The notes under the pieces are model-generated. The model was not told the origin of the DNA. It saw nothing but the letters and a program-made list of their open reading frames with translations, and searched no databases. Source: an uncultured bacterium (GTDB lineage: Bacteria > Bacteroidota > Bacteroidia > Bacteroidales > Bacteroidaceae). From it: 34,845 nucleotides of DNA. This document shows, piece by piece, positions 16,052 through 24,226 of the stretch. The stretch is from positions 1-34,845 of the forward strand of contig CAMNOK010000011.1 of the NCBI GenBank assembly GCA_946546825.1, in the 5' to 3' direction. The position numbers and the translations under genes are program-made. Numbering within the stretch: the first letter of the stretch is position 1; every line of letters starts with the position of its first letter.

Positions 16052-16654
16052 TTAACTGATTTCTTTAATGACCCGTGCGGGATTACCGGCCACAAGGGTG
16101 TAAGGCGGAACATCGTGCGTGACGACGGCATTGGCACCGATGATGGCACCGCGTCCGATGGTCACCCCCGGCATGATGCAGACCATCTCGCCTATCCATA
16201 CGTTTTCTTCAATCACGACAGGGCCTTTGCTTGCCAGCGGCCGCGTGTTAGGACGCATATCCAACAGGCTCCTTTCAGAGGCTCCGTGGGCATTGTCGGT
16301 AATGAAGACCTTGCGCCCCATGCGCACATTGTCCTTGATGGTGATGCCGTTGATGCACGTCAGGTGGCTATAGTCACCGATGTTGACATAGTTGCCGATC
16401 TTGACACTGGGCGTAAAGTGCTGATCCTGATACTGGTCATACACCTCAAAGACAAGCCCGCGGCCCATGGTGACATGATCGCCAATCTCTACATGCTTCC
16501 CGCCATTCAGGATGATGAACTTGCCGAAGTAGCAGCCCTTGCCGCAGGAACGGAACTCATACTTGATCCATTCGGAATAGACGCGCCGGATGATGCGGCA
16601 GGGCAGGGCGGCAATCCGCGGCGGGCAGATGGTATGTAACAACTTGAATATCAT
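16052..16654 (-). CDS. Hexapeptide-repeat acyltransferase
   Basis: About 200 residues with a left-handed beta-helix signature: VEIGDHVTMGRGLVFEV, IGNYVNIGDYSHLTC, ITIKDNVRMGRKVFITD, then VVIEENVWIGEMVCIMPGV and IGRGAIIGANAVVTHDVPPY. The ending VAGNPARVIKEIS is standard for WbbJ/NodL-type O-acetyltransferases. It transfers acetyl from acetyl-CoA to a sugar. The ATG at 16654 overlaps the wzx stop as ATGA and is preferred over the longer frame from 16684. Confidence 0.88.
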   Translation of the reverse strand: MIFKLLHTICPPRIAALPCRIIRRVYSEWIKYEFRSCGKGCYFGKFIILNGGKHVEIGDHVTMGRGLVFEVYDQYQDQHFTPSVKIGNYVNIGDYSHLTCINGITIKDNVRMGRKVFITDNAHGASERSLLDMRPNTRPLASKGPVVIEENVWIGEMVCIMPGVTIGRGAIIGANAVVTHDVPPYTLVAGNPARVIKEIS

Positions 16655-17961
16655 ATTTTCTGAAGATAGAATTTCCAAAGACAAAACATACGGCTCACAT
16701 GGGCCAGGGCGATGAAGCCAACGATAGACCAGCAGACACTCTCAGGCGCATAGCCTAAACTGAGGAACAGGCATCCGGCTGGCAGACAGAGAATGGTGAT
16801 GGTCTCCACAATCAGATGGTATTGCTTGACACAGCCCACGGCGTGCATGATGATGGTGATGGGCATGCCTACCATGAGCAGGGCTGCAACGATAATCATC
16901 AGCTGTGAGAAGATGACGGTCATGCCGTCCGCATCACCCAGCCATATCCTGAGAATCTCGGGCATCCAGATTTCCAGCGGGACGATGACGATACCCAACA
17001 GTCCGATCAATGCCAGCGTGGACAATATGAAGAGACGGTTGAGAACTTTGTAGTTCCCATTGGAGTAGTTCATCACCATCTGGGGCCTCACGGCCATGAT
17101 GACGTTATTGCCTACGCTGCTGATGGCATTGTATATCTGCAATGCAACGGCAAAGGCAGCATTCGCCACGGGACCGACAAAGACGTTCAGTGAGAGCATG
17201 TTGCCCTGGAACATCAGGGCGGCAGCGATGCTTCCGTAGATAGTCCAGCCGGAGAAGGACAACACCTGACGGTAGAGTTTCTTGTCTGTTACCCGCTGGT
17301 AGAAGATGCCGTTGATCCGCCGGTTGACGTAAACCATATAGAACACATAGCCGAACAGGTTGGAGACAATCAGCATCACGGCGTAGAAGATCATCCTGTC
17401 GCCAGACACGATGAACAGCAATAGCGCGGCTGCCAGGTTGATGACTCCTTCAGCTACTGTTACCAAGGCAAACACATTCATCCGTTCAAAGGCCAGCACG
17501 ACGGCCAGGTAAGGAACCTGCAGCAAGGTCAGAATGAAGTTGACAACCGAGAGCTGATAGACGACGAGCATGGCGGTATAGCGTGGGGCGGGACAGTTCA
17601 TCTGCGTACAGACAAACCACAGCCCTACGGTCTCCATGCCTAAAAATATAAGGAATGAGAGCTCACGGCTTAGCTTTACGCTGACACTGAAGGAATCGCG
17701 TGCTCCCTTGATGTCGTCTTTCCCCATGGCCATGGAGATGAAGCGTTGGGTGGAAGTGGCCAGGATGGACTTCAAGCAGATGACAATCTGCACCAGTCCT
17801 ATGGCGGCGTTCAGGATGCCGTAGTCTTCAATCCCCAAACCGGCACGCAGATACCTGACGGCCACCAGACTGATCACCATCAGCAGGACCATGCGCAGGA
17901 ACAGTAGCACGGTGTTCTTGGCTACTCTCTTTTCATTGGGGTTGGAGATGGATAGCTTCAT
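16651..17961 (-). CDS. wzx: Wzx-type polysaccharide flippase
   Basis: 436 residues with about 12 hydrophobic segments over the whole length (VLLFLRMVLLMVISLVAVRY first; ILCLPAGCLFLSLGY late). The early segments contain GIEDYGILNAAIGLVQI, with family-typical Gly and Asn positions. It belongs to the MOP exporter superfamily and would flip undecaprenyl-linked repeat units across the inner membrane. ATGA overlaps link it to the upstream polymerase gene and the downstream acyltransferase gene. Confidence 0.88.
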   Translation of the reverse strand: MKLSISNPNEKRVAKNTVLLFLRMVLLMVISLVAVRYLRAGLGIEDYGILNAAIGLVQIVICLKSILATSTQRFISMAMGKDDIKGARDSFSVSVKLSRELSFLIFLGMETVGLWFVCTQMNCPAPRYTAMLVVYQLSVVNFILTLLQVPYLAVVLAFERMNVFALVTVAEGVINLAAALLLFIVSGDRMIFYAVMLIVSNLFGYVFYMVYVNRRINGIFYQRVTDKKLYRQVLSFSGWTIYGSIAAALMFQGNMLSLNVFVGPVANAAFAVALQIYNAISSVGNNVIMAVRPQMVMNYSNGNYKVLNRLFILSTLALIGLLGIVIVPLEIWMPEILRIWLGDADGMTVIFSQLMIIVAALLMVGMPITIIMHAVGCVKQYHLIVETITILCLPAGCLFLSLGYAPESVCWSIVGFIALAHVSRMFCLWKFYLQKI

Positions 17962-19034
17962 TTGACTTCAGGCAGGAAGAACGTTACACCATACATGTCT
18001 CTCAGGGAGAAGTTGATGAGGATGAAGGTAATCAATAGCAAGATAATGACACCGCACCACTTGGGCTGGAGTGTGTAGATGACGGCGGGAACCAATACAA
18101 TGATGATGGCGCGATACATGGACCCCATGCGCTCTCCAATCACGGGAATGAAAGAAAAGACGGCATACGATATCAGTGCTGCTGCCAGTATCTTCAGCAT
18201 GATGGGGAAGTAGCGGAATTTTTCCGTAAGGACATCGGCGTAGTAAAGCAGGTAGTAGAAGATCATGACCATCATCAGGTGTAGCGGACCGAAGATGTTC
18301 AGACTGGCCATGCCCATCGTTCCCTTTTCTTCAATTTCACGATAGACGGCAATCTTGTTGCCGATATAGGGAATCTCTGACGCGAAGTCCAAGCCAAGGT
18401 TAAGACCGGCAAATGCGAAGGAGAAGAGCACCGACAATGCCAGCGTCAACTTCCATTTGCGCCCCAGGGGCTTGTTGCCCAAGAAAAGCAAAGGCAACAG
18501 GATGATGCCGGACATGTGGAAGCAGCTGCCTATGATAATCCATAGAAGTGCCATCCACCGCTTGCCGTCGGCAATGCAGGGCACTGCCATCAGCATACAG
18601 GCTGACAATACGCCGGCACGAATTTGACAGGTCTCATGCAACCCATAATAGAAGCTGATATACATGAACACTATCAGCAGCCAGGAGTCGCTGTACTTGC
18701 GGAAAGCAACGAATTTAAGGCCTACTCCCAACAGCGCATACACCAAAAACAAGGAATGGACATCATCGGTAATGGAGTTGAATGCCTGGGCAATGATGAT
18801 AAAGGTGAACTCCACGGAATCCAACGCATTGTCGCCGTAAGGATTGAAGAAGGTGTATTCGTAGTTGGCAGAGTCAGGGTCAAGCCCCACTTCCCTGGTG
18901 CCGGCCATGATGATGAGCAGGGCGCAGGTTCCCCAGTATATCAGTTTCCTGTGGTTCGATGGGATGTAGTCCTCAAAGAAAACCAGGATACCATACAGTG
19001 CATATAATACACAGAGGGAGAATACCAAGAACAT
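17958..19034 (-). CDS. EpsG-family polysaccharide polymerase (Wzy role)
   Basis: 358 residues with about ten membrane segments. The EpsG pattern is visible early: a first hydrophobic segment, then REVGLDPDSANYEYTF. A Tyr/His-rich loop follows (MYISFYYGLHETCQIRAGVL), then GSCFHMSGIILLPLLF, all characteristic of EpsG. It would polymerise repeat units on the periplasmic side, the job of Wzy. The gene starts 16 bases after wzz ends and overlaps wzx by 4 bases. Confidence 0.87.
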   Translation of the reverse strand: MFLVFSLCVLYALYGILVFFEDYIPSNHRKLIYWGTCALLIIMAGTREVGLDPDSANYEYTFFNPYGDNALDSVEFTFIIIAQAFNSITDDVHSLFLVYALLGVGLKFVAFRKYSDSWLLIVFMYISFYYGLHETCQIRAGVLSACMLMAVPCIADGKRWMALLWIIIGSCFHMSGIILLPLLFLGNKPLGRKWKLTLALSVLFSFAFAGLNLGLDFASEIPYIGNKIAVYREIEEKGTMGMASLNIFGPLHLMMVMIFYYLLYYADVLTEKFRYFPIMLKILAAALISYAVFSFIPVIGERMGSMYRAIIIVLVPAVIYTLQPKWCGVIILLLITFILINFSLRDMYGVTFFLPEVK

Positions 19035-19049
19035 GGCGCTATGTAAGCT

Positions 19050-20102
19050 TTAAAGGAAATTGATCAGATATTTTCTGCAAACTGCGACACAGGTGACAAA
19101 AGTTGTTAAGAACATGATGGCCAGGACAAAGATCATGCGCTTCGGCTCAGATGGCTTGATAGGAACGGAGGCTCCCTTGATGATGGTGAAGGCGGGCGTA
19201 CGCTCCTGCACCTTGGCCTTGGCCTGCTGCAGCTGGGTGCTCACCAAGCTGTAGCTGTTGAACTTCAGTTGCATGTCGTTTTCCAGATCATCGCGTTTGG
19301 AACGGAAACTCTCCAGGATGACATCGGTGTTGGCATCGGCATAGCTGCCATAACGTTGGCGAGCCAACTCGTATTCGTGCTTGACTTCCGCCGTGAGGTT
19401 TTGGTAGTATTCCAAATCGATGCGTGCCTTGTTGGTACGATATTCGGTGATGAACTCTTGCAGATGCCTGCTTACAGAGTCAGCTAATTGCTTACAGATA
19501 AGCGGATCCTGATCTTTCACGCTGATGGTGATGACACCTGTCTTCTTATCAACACTCAAACCGATGTTAGCGCGGATGGCTCCGGCGATGCCGTCTTGCA
19601 CTTTGTTGAACATATAAGGGTCTGCCTTTCCTTTGCCCTTGGGCGTGCTCTCCTCTTCTTCGGGAAGAAGACTCTTCAACCATTTGATGGGATAGCTCCA
19701 GAGGCTGGACTTAGTGTGGTCCTTCAGATAGTTGTAATAGGTGGTCTTGATGTCGCCATCTACGTTTGTTACACGAATGTTGAACAGCCTTGCCACAAAA
19801 CCGTTGTCTTCCATCAGGTCGGGATAGAGCAGGGGTGTGATGGCGTCTGAAGATTCCATGTTTGACAGGTCTATGCCGAAAGAAGAGGCCAGTGAACCCA
19901 GGGTTCCTGAACTCATGGAATTTTCCATCTCTGGCGCCAGCTTGCTATTGGTACTATAGTAGCGGGGAATGCCCAAAATGTATATACATGACAAAACAAA
20001 GGCGATGGGCAACACCTTGTAAAACGTCTTGCGACGTTCCTTGATAATCTTGAAAATTTCCCTCAGGTCAATGACCTTCCCATTCTTATTCTGATTTTCC
20101 AT
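19050..20102 (-). CDS. wzz: Wzz-type chain-length determinant
   Basis: 350 residues. Membrane segment 1 at about 28-46 (VLPIAFVLSCIYILGI) and segment 2 near the C-terminus (MIFVLAIMFLTTFVTCVAV), with a long periplasmic coiled-coil part (DLEYYQNLTAEVKHEYELAR) between. PIKPSEPKRM before the last segment is the classic proline-rich Wzz motif. There is no kinase domain or C-terminal tyrosine cluster, and no separate tyrosine kinase gene is seen in the window. It sets polymer length together with the polymerase. Three tandem copies of an 11-base unit carrying AGGGAG lie just before its start. Confidence 0.9.
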   Translation of the reverse strand: MENQNKNGKVIDLREIFKIIKERRKTFYKVLPIAFVLSCIYILGIPRYYSTNSKLAPEMENSMSSGTLGSLASSFGIDLSNMESSDAITPLLYPDLMEDNGFVARLFNIRVTNVDGDIKTTYYNYLKDHTKSSLWSYPIKWLKSLLPEEEESTPKGKGKADPYMFNKVQDGIAGAIRANIGLSVDKKTGVITISVKDQDPLICKQLADSVSRHLQEFITEYRTNKARIDLEYYQNLTAEVKHEYELARQRYGSYADANTDVILESFRSKRDDLENDMQLKFNSYSLVSTQLQQAKAKVQERTPAFTIIKGASVPIKPSEPKRMIFVLAIMFLTTFVTCVAVCRKYLINFL

Positions 20103-20138
20103 AATCTCCCTATTATCTCCCTATTATCTCCCTATTAT
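20101..20138 (-). repeat. Three 11-bp tandem repeats carrying AGGGAG before wzz
   Basis: Read on the plus strand the unit is attatctccct (20101-20111 with one mismatch, 20112-20122, 20123-20133, then attat). On the minus strand each unit presents AGGGAG, a purine-rich ribosome-binding type sequence, and the last one ends a few bases before the wzz ATG. It fills the wza-wzz gap and overlaps the wza stop. Confidence 0.85.
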
Positions 20139-22639
20139 TTAAGAATATTCGCAATCGACGCTACCATTGTTGCAATCGACGCTGCACTGGTACCGATGGC
20201 GAGCGTTTCACCCAAAGAACGGTCGTTCTTCGGCTTGCTGGGTACAACAATCTCGCAGCCCGGGCGTATCTTGGCATTATGACCAACGCGGGCTACAGTG
20301 CCGTTCATGTAGATAATATAGGTGTGACTCTTCTTGGCTCGACTGCCGAAACCACCAGCCTTCTCAATATAGTATTTGGGACGTTTGCCCTTCTCAAAGG
20401 CTACGGTGTTAGGATACATTACATCACCGCTGATTTTCACTGAGTTGTTGTATTCCGGCACTATAATGCGATCACCCGCGCGCAACACGATGTCGGCATC
20501 ACCACCGGGATGAGCTAAGGCTTTGTCGAGCTCTATTCCTACATAGTAGGTGTCGCCCAGATCCAACTTCTTCATGTCTATAGAGTCGTTCCCGTTGGCG
20601 TTGCGGTAGGCGGCCTTAATGACGTTCTCCATGCGCAACCGCTCTTCGGGAGTGATGCGTCGCTCCAGACGTGCACCGGGAACGTAGGCCATGTCTGTCA
20701 CACCGCCGGAAGCCTTGATGATGTCGCTCAGGCGTTCGTTCTTGGTACTCAGTGCATAAGTACCGGCAAAGTTAACATGTCCTTGGACATGGACATTCTG
20801 CTGGACGCTATAGCCAGGGCTCTTGCGCACATACACCTCGTCATAGGGCTTTAGGGTGAAACCCTGTTCTCCGTCGATGACAAAACCGTCTTTCAGTGCA
20901 AACTGGAACGTCTCGGAAATATACTCGGCTGTGGTTGTTGCTTTGGGGTCAACGATACGGCGTGCCACATCAACCTTGACAACAGATGCACTCTCGGTAA
21001 GGCCACCTGCCTGGAGTATGAAGTCTTCCAGGGTCTCGTTGTCAGCATACTGATAGGTGCCTGGATAGTTTACTTCGCCATGGATGGTGATGGTGCGCTC
21101 AAGTTGAACATCCTGTTTGGTGGGAATGTATAGAATGTCGTTTTCTTTTAGTGCTATGTCTGCAACGGTTCCATTCAGAATACCGGCTACGTCAACGCTG
21201 ACAACCTCCAGTGTGCGGTCAGCCTTCATACGGTGCATGACAGCACGCGTTGTAAAGGCTCCCTCTGTGACTCCTTCTGCGCGTTCGATGAGGCTGCGCA
21301 CGCTGTTCACGCTGCCGCCACACTGATATTTGCCGGGACGGAATACGGCGCCCTTGATTTCAACCGTGTTGTGGAAGCGGTTCAGGATGGAATCAACGCT
21401 CACCAGGTCACCATCGGCAACGTGGAAGGAACCCATGTCAAACTCTTCCACATTGTAGATGGAGACGTCGCGCCCATTCTTGCGTTCCACACGCACAGCC
21501 TTGGTATAGGCATCGCCGGTAAAACCACCACTGTATTTCAGCAGGCTGTTGATGCTCTCGTTCTTGCGCATCTCGTAAATCATGGGGCGCTTTACCTTTC
21601 CTTCCACGGTAACCAGACAGTCGTAGGTGTCAACCTGAATGACATCGCCGTCGGAGAGACGAATATTGCCGGTGAGCTTGCCGTTTTGGATGTAGTCATA
21701 GATATCAACGCTGCTGAGCAGTTTGCCGTTGCGATAAACCTTGATGTCGCGCAGCGTGCCAAGGTCGTTGACACCGCCTGCCATGTAGAGTGCGTGGAAC
21801 ACACTGGCGAAGGCGGAGAGAGTGTAGGTGCCTGGCGCTTTCACCTCACCCATCACGTTAACCATGATGGTTTTTGTCTGACCAACGGTCAGCTTGATCT
21901 TCGAGCTGCTATAACGGGTTCCAAGAGTAGAGCGCAGACGAGCGTTGGCCTGGGCAACTGTCAGTCCACTGAGTTGAATAGGACCATAGCCCTCGATGGT
22001 TACTTCGCCATCAGGAGAGACGGTCTCTGTGAAAGTATGTTGTGATGCTCCGTAGATATCGATGAACAATTGGTCGCCAGGTCCTAAACGGTAGTTCTGT
22101 GGCGTTGCGATGTTCATGTTAGGCTCAAAGGTAAGATTTTTGTTGTTGAAGATGTCATGACCATAGATGCGCGACTTGCTTTTTTTTGACTCGGAGTCTT
22201 TTTCCTGATCTTCGGCAAGCAAGCCTGTCATAGCCTCTTGCATATCCATGAACTCCTGATCATCTTCATCATAGCTGTGATGATAGCTCTTGTCGTTTTG
22301 TATGCGGAAGTTGTTGTCATCTTTCGTCTTATCGTCCTCTTTCTCTTTCCCGTTTTTGCTGCGCATGCGATCGGCAGTCTTAGATACTGCTTCATCGGCA
22401 ACCACGCCAAGCCCTTTCTCCTGAATCTGACGTTCGTACTTACGGCGCACACGCTGAATCTGTTGGATGTCAACACCTCGCTGCATCAGCTTGGTGACAA
22501 TCTGTGCTTGTGATGTGCCAGTGTCGTGTTCTTTGACAATGAACTGAATGACCTGGTCATCGGTCATGGTGTTCTGAGCTTGCATGGTAAAGGGTATCAT
22601 GCAAGCAAACAGAATAACAGTCAAAATCTTTTTCATCAT
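20135..22639 (-). CDS. Wza-like polysaccharide export protein with multiple SLBB domains
   Basis: 834 residues. Signal peptide MMKKILTVILFACMIPFTMQAQ. Residues about 25-75 form a helical region (ILTKLMQRGV type), then an acidic linker. The Poly_export domain begins near YRLGPGDQLFIDIYG (about 180) and includes VSPDGEVTIEGYGPI. At least six SLBB repeats follow: VMGEVKAPGTYTLSAF, VEGKVKRPMIYEM, IKGAVFRPGKYQCGG, IHGEVNYPGTYQYAD, VQGHVNFAGTYALST and ISGDVMYPNTVAF. The protein forms the periplasmic/outer-membrane export channel. It is far longer than E. coli Wza, as usual for Bacteroidetes OtnA-like exporters. Second gene of the operon. Confidence 0.92.
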   Translation of the reverse strand: MMKKILTVILFACMIPFTMQAQNTMTDDQVIQFIVKEHDTGTSQAQIVTKLMQRGVDIQQIQRVRRKYERQIQEKGLGVVADEAVSKTADRMRSKNGKEKEDDKTKDDNNFRIQNDKSYHHSYDEDDQEFMDMQEAMTGLLAEDQEKDSESKKSKSRIYGHDIFNNKNLTFEPNMNIATPQNYRLGPGDQLFIDIYGASQHTFTETVSPDGEVTIEGYGPIQLSGLTVAQANARLRSTLGTRYSSSKIKLTVGQTKTIMVNVMGEVKAPGTYTLSAFASVFHALYMAGGVNDLGTLRDIKVYRNGKLLSSVDIYDYIQNGKLTGNIRLSDGDVIQVDTYDCLVTVEGKVKRPMIYEMRKNESINSLLKYSGGFTGDAYTKAVRVERKNGRDVSIYNVEEFDMGSFHVADGDLVSVDSILNRFHNTVEIKGAVFRPGKYQCGGSVNSVRSLIERAEGVTEGAFTTRAVMHRMKADRTLEVVSVDVAGILNGTVADIALKENDILYIPTKQDVQLERTITIHGEVNYPGTYQYADNETLEDFILQAGGLTESASVVKVDVARRIVDPKATTTAEYISETFQFALKDGFVIDGEQGFTLKPYDEVYVRKSPGYSVQQNVHVQGHVNFAGTYALSTKNERLSDIIKASGGVTDMAYVPGARLERRITPEERLRMENVIKAAYRNANGNDSIDMKKLDLGDTYYVGIELDKALAHPGGDADIVLRAGDRIIVPEYNNSVKISGDVMYPNTVAFEKGKRPKYYIEKAGGFGSRAKKSHTYIIYMNGTVARVGHNAKIRPGCEIVVPSKPKNDRSLGETLAIGTSAASIATMVASIANILK

Positions 22640-22717
22640 ATTTAATGTTTTCTTTTTTCTTGATTTTTCGACACGTTGACACGTTGTCTTCTATTCTCAC
22701 CCTTTAGTGGCTTTTTC

Positions 22718-23353
22718 TCAGAAGTTTTTTCCGCTAATAATCTTAATAAGGGTCTTGACCACTATGGTGAAATCCAACCAGAGGGAGCGGCGTCCTAAAT
22801 AGTCGATGTCCATGTGCAGACGGCGTAGCATCTTCTCCATCGTGTCGGTGTAGCCATTGTAGAGTGTTGCCTCAGAGGTGAGGCCTGGCCGCATTTTATA
22901 GATGATGGGATAGGTGTCATCTACTTCCAGTATCTGGTCTATAAAGAACTTTCGCTCGGGGCGTGGTCCTACCAGTGACATGTCTCCGCGTAACACATTC
23001 CAGAGTTGTGGAAGTTCGTCTAAATGGTGTCCGCGCAGAAACTGCTCCAACTTAGTGGAGTTGCTGTCATCGCATTTGGCAACCAGCTGCGGACCTTTTT
23101 CCTCAATGACAGAACTCATTGTGCGGAATTTGTAGATGACAAAAGGCTTGCCCTTATAGCCTATTCTGATTTGTCGGAAGATGACATTGCCATTATTTTG
23201 CCGCTTCAAGAGTAGTGCAATGGTAAGATATACGGGAGACAGTAGGATGAGTCCCGTCATGGCACATACGATATCTGTCAGTCGTTTGATGACAAGAGCT
23301 GTGCGGCCCATGGCATCGTGCGACGTGGCTGTATGATTCTTGTTTTCGTTCAT
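22718..23353 (-). CDS. Undecaprenyl-phosphate sugar phosphotransferase, WbaP/PglC type
   Basis: 211 residues. One N-terminal hydrophobic segment (IVCAMTGLILLSPVYLTIAL) then the catalytic domain: VIFRQIRIGYKGKPFVIYKF, RTMS, LRGHHLDELPQLWNVLRGDM, SLVGPRPE and YPIIYKMRPGLTSEATLYNG. These are the bacterial sugar transferase signatures, including the catalytic Asp-Glu (LDELPQL). It is a small monotopic form rather than the long WbaP form. It starts the repeat unit by moving a sugar-1-phosphate to undecaprenyl phosphate. As the first gene of the operon with its own promoter, it is probably the main initiating enzyme; donor sugar unknown. Confidence 0.92.
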   Translation of the reverse strand: MNENKNHTATSHDAMGRTALVIKRLTDIVCAMTGLILLSPVYLTIALLLKRQNNGNVIFRQIRIGYKGKPFVIYKFRTMSSVIEEKGPQLVAKCDDSNSTKLEQFLRGHHLDELPQLWNVLRGDMSLVGPRPERKFFIDQILEVDDTYPIIYKMRPGLTSEATLYNGYTDTMEKMLRRLHMDIDYLGRRSLWLDFTIVVKTLIKIISGKNF

Positions 23354-23374
23354 TATTAGTTCTATACATAATTA

Positions 23375-23409
23375 ACTCCAATTCCGCAAAATTATTGCAG
23401 AGTTGGAGT
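23375..23409 (-). promoter_or_regulatory. Leader hairpin at the start of the capsule operon mRNA
   Basis: ACTCCAA (23375-23381) and TTGGAGT (23403-23409) are perfect inverted repeats. Inside them GCAA/TTGC gives a second short stem. The structure falls immediately after the predicted transcription start. It could stabilise the mRNA or act in attenuation; there is no T-run directly after it, so it is not a standard terminator. Confidence 0.5.
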
Positions 23410-23420
23410 GTAAAAGTGTG

Positions 23421-23452
23421 CAAATGTACGAAAAAATAATAGAACCTCCAAA
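23421..23452 (-). promoter_or_regulatory. Promoter of the main capsule operon
   Basis: On the minus strand TTTG (23452-23449), a 20-base spacer and TACATTTG (23428-23421) fit the Bacteroidetes consensus in every conserved base. Transcription would begin near 23415, about 60 bases before the first ATG. Confidence 0.75.
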
Positions 23453-23458
23453 TTTAGC

Positions 23459-24202
23459 TCACCCGAAAAGTCTGCGGGCCTCTTCCAGAGAGTCCATGGA
23501 GCCAATGTCAAAGCGGCTCCCAGCCATAATCCAAGCATGGAGCGTCGTGACATCGGTCAGGTAGTGGGCCAGGTTGCCCGGTGCATCTGCTCCGCAGCCG
23601 TGGTTCATGCAGTCGCGAATGAGTGGCAGGTCTTCTTTCTTGTAGATGTAGAAAGGAGGTACAGCCCAGTTGGATACAGGCTTCTCAGGTTTCTCTTGCA
23701 TTTCCAAAACGCGCATGTCATCATCAACGGCGATGACACCTGTCCGTTGCAAACGGTATAGTTGTGGCTCGTGGTGACACATGATGATGGAAGTACCTTT
23801 TTCTTTGAAATAGTCAACAAAGCCTTGTAGTTTGAAATTTAGCAGGTTGTCAGCAGCTAAGACCATGATGTCGTCATCTACTTGACAGGTTTCTATGGCC
23901 AGCAACAGGTCGCGAACGGCTCCAAGTCTTGTCTCGTTGGTCTCCGTTCCGTCGTCAATGATTCGGATGGGTTTGGAGGAAGAGTTCTCACTTTTTCGTT
24001 CCTCCATCCATTCCTTGAACTGGTTGGCAAATTTGTGGTTGGTGATGATGATGTGTTCATCCACCTCGTCGATGGTGTCGATGTCATCAAGCAGACGGTC
24101 GAGGATGGAGTGACTTCCAATCTTCAGCAAGGGTTTGGGAAAATGTTCTGTCAATGGATACAGGCGTGTGGCATAGCCTGCGGCAATTACTATATTTTTC
24201 AT
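23459..24202 (-). CDS. Sugar-phosphate nucleotidyltransferase
   Basis: 247 residues. The N-terminal signature is AAGYATRLYPLTEHFPKPLL (GxG.R..PLT...PKP), then ILDRLLDDI and the metal-binding part around VLAADNLLNF. It makes a nucleotide sugar from NTP and a sugar-1-phosphate. At 247 residues it is shorter than RmlA (about 290) and lacks the RmlA C-terminal part, so it is probably not the dTDP-glucose enzyme needed by RmlBCD. Its place 24 bases after the UDP-glucuronate epimerase-like gene and downstream of a galacturonokinase-like gene suggests that it may make UDP-GalA or a related sugar (inference). Confidence 0.85.
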   Translation of the reverse strand: MKNIVIAAGYATRLYPLTEHFPKPLLKIGSHSILDRLLDDIDTIDEVDEHIIITNHKFANQFKEWMEERKSENSSSKPIRIIDDGTETNETRLGAVRDLLLAIETCQVDDDIMVLAADNLLNFKLQGFVDYFKEKGTSIIMCHHEPQLYRLQRTGVIAVDDDMRVLEMQEKPEKPVSNWAVPPFYIYKKEDLPLIRDCMNHGCGADAPGNLAHYLTDVTTLHAWIMAGSRFDIGSMDSLEEARRLFG

Positions 24203-24226
24203 ATTGGTCGTTTTCGGTTCATGGTT

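Noticed and set aside
23353..23460. Invertible promoter for the capsule operon
   Set aside because: No pair of inverted repeats flanks the promoter; the only inverted repeat is the small hairpin in the leader.
23459..24202. Nucleotidyltransferase as RmlA
   Set aside because: It is about 40 residues shorter than RmlA, lies on the strand opposite rmlCDB, and sits with uronate genes.
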